From Pseudomonadota bacterium (GTDB lineage: Bacteria; Pseudomonadota; Alphaproteobacteria; Caulobacterales; Caulobacteraceae), in the NCBI GenBank assembly GCA_023436945.1, contig JAEZHG010000132.1, positions 1-5,314 of the forward strand: 5,314 nt of DNA, read 5' to 3'. A program made the position numbers and the translations under genes. Every line of letters starts with the position of its first letter. The stretch's first letter is position 1. The notes beneath the pieces are model-generated. The model was given only the letters and a program-made list of their open reading frames with translations. It searched no databases and had not been told where the DNA came from. Of this stretch, positions 5,178-5,314 are shown piece after piece.

Positions 5178-5314
5178 TTAGGCTTCAGCCGGGCCGATGC
5201 CCTTTTCAGCCATCAGAGCCTGAAGCTCGCCCGACTGGAACATCTCGCGGACGATGTCCGAACCGCCGACGAACTCGCCCTTCACATAGAGCTGCGGAAT
5301 GGTCGGCCAGTCGG
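5178..5314 (-). CDS. grxD: Monothiol glutaredoxin GrxD, C-terminal fragment (5' end outside window)
   Basis: Monothiol glutaredoxins of the Grx4 class carry [2Fe-2S] clusters with glutathione and work with BolA in iron-sulfur delivery and iron sensing. The last 44 codons are present. They show the thioredoxin-fold core WPTIPQLYV with its cis-proline, then [14 protein letters not shown], whose GG-S-D residues bind glutathione in the family, and a final helix [12 protein letters not shown]. The CGFS active site lies outside the window. The stop codon TAA occupies 5180-5178 and runs into the binding site of the thioesterase gene downstream. Confidence 0.95.
   Translation of the reverse strand, partial: DWPTIPQLYVKGEFVGGSDIVREMFQSGELQALMAEKGIGPAEA

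Overview
The window reads as the chromosome of an alphaproteobacterium, most likely a Caulobacterales member (Caulobacter, Asticcacaulis or Brevundimonas type). The grounds are the zinc-free RpsD of alphaproteobacterial type, a 'WCTHFVAML' MHYT-GGDEF-EAL protein, a grxD-thioesterase pair, and a marked scarcity of GANTC, the CcrM methylation site of this order. The genus call is inference. No mobile element, CRISPR array, tRNA or rRNA was seen.

Layout, left to right. At 1-213 is the C-terminal end of an Fe/Mn superoxide dismutase, closed by a strong intrinsic terminator. At 372-2735 is a large membrane-bound MHYT-PAS-GGDEF-EAL protein that carries both cyclic-di-GMP synthase and phosphodiesterase motifs. 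The 191-base gap after it holds a sigma70-like promoter and two hairpins ahead of rpsD (2927-3544, ribosomal protein S4), which ends in a strong terminator. A cluster of three predicted lipoproteins of unknown function follows: one of 140 residues (3701-4123), one of only 45 residues (4215-4352), and one of 126 residues (4352-4732) whose start codon overlaps the stop of the 45-residue gene. The first and third share a Cys-Cys-Trp-LGL domain. The second resembles the mature N terminus of the third. On the minus strand, entering from the right edge, come the C-terminal end of monothiol glutaredoxin GrxD (5178-5314) and a hotdog-fold acyl-CoA thioesterase (4734-5165), probably one operon and convergent with the lipoproteins.

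The conserved genes (sod, rpsD, grxD) are housekeeping. The least explained part is the lipoprotein cluster. Its first gene has a Shine-Dalgarno sequence complementary to an upstream C-rich segment, which can also pair with a G-run further upstream, so the leader could form two alternative structures. A GANTC site sits inside the predicted -35 box of rpsD and may link it to the cell-cycle methylation circuit.
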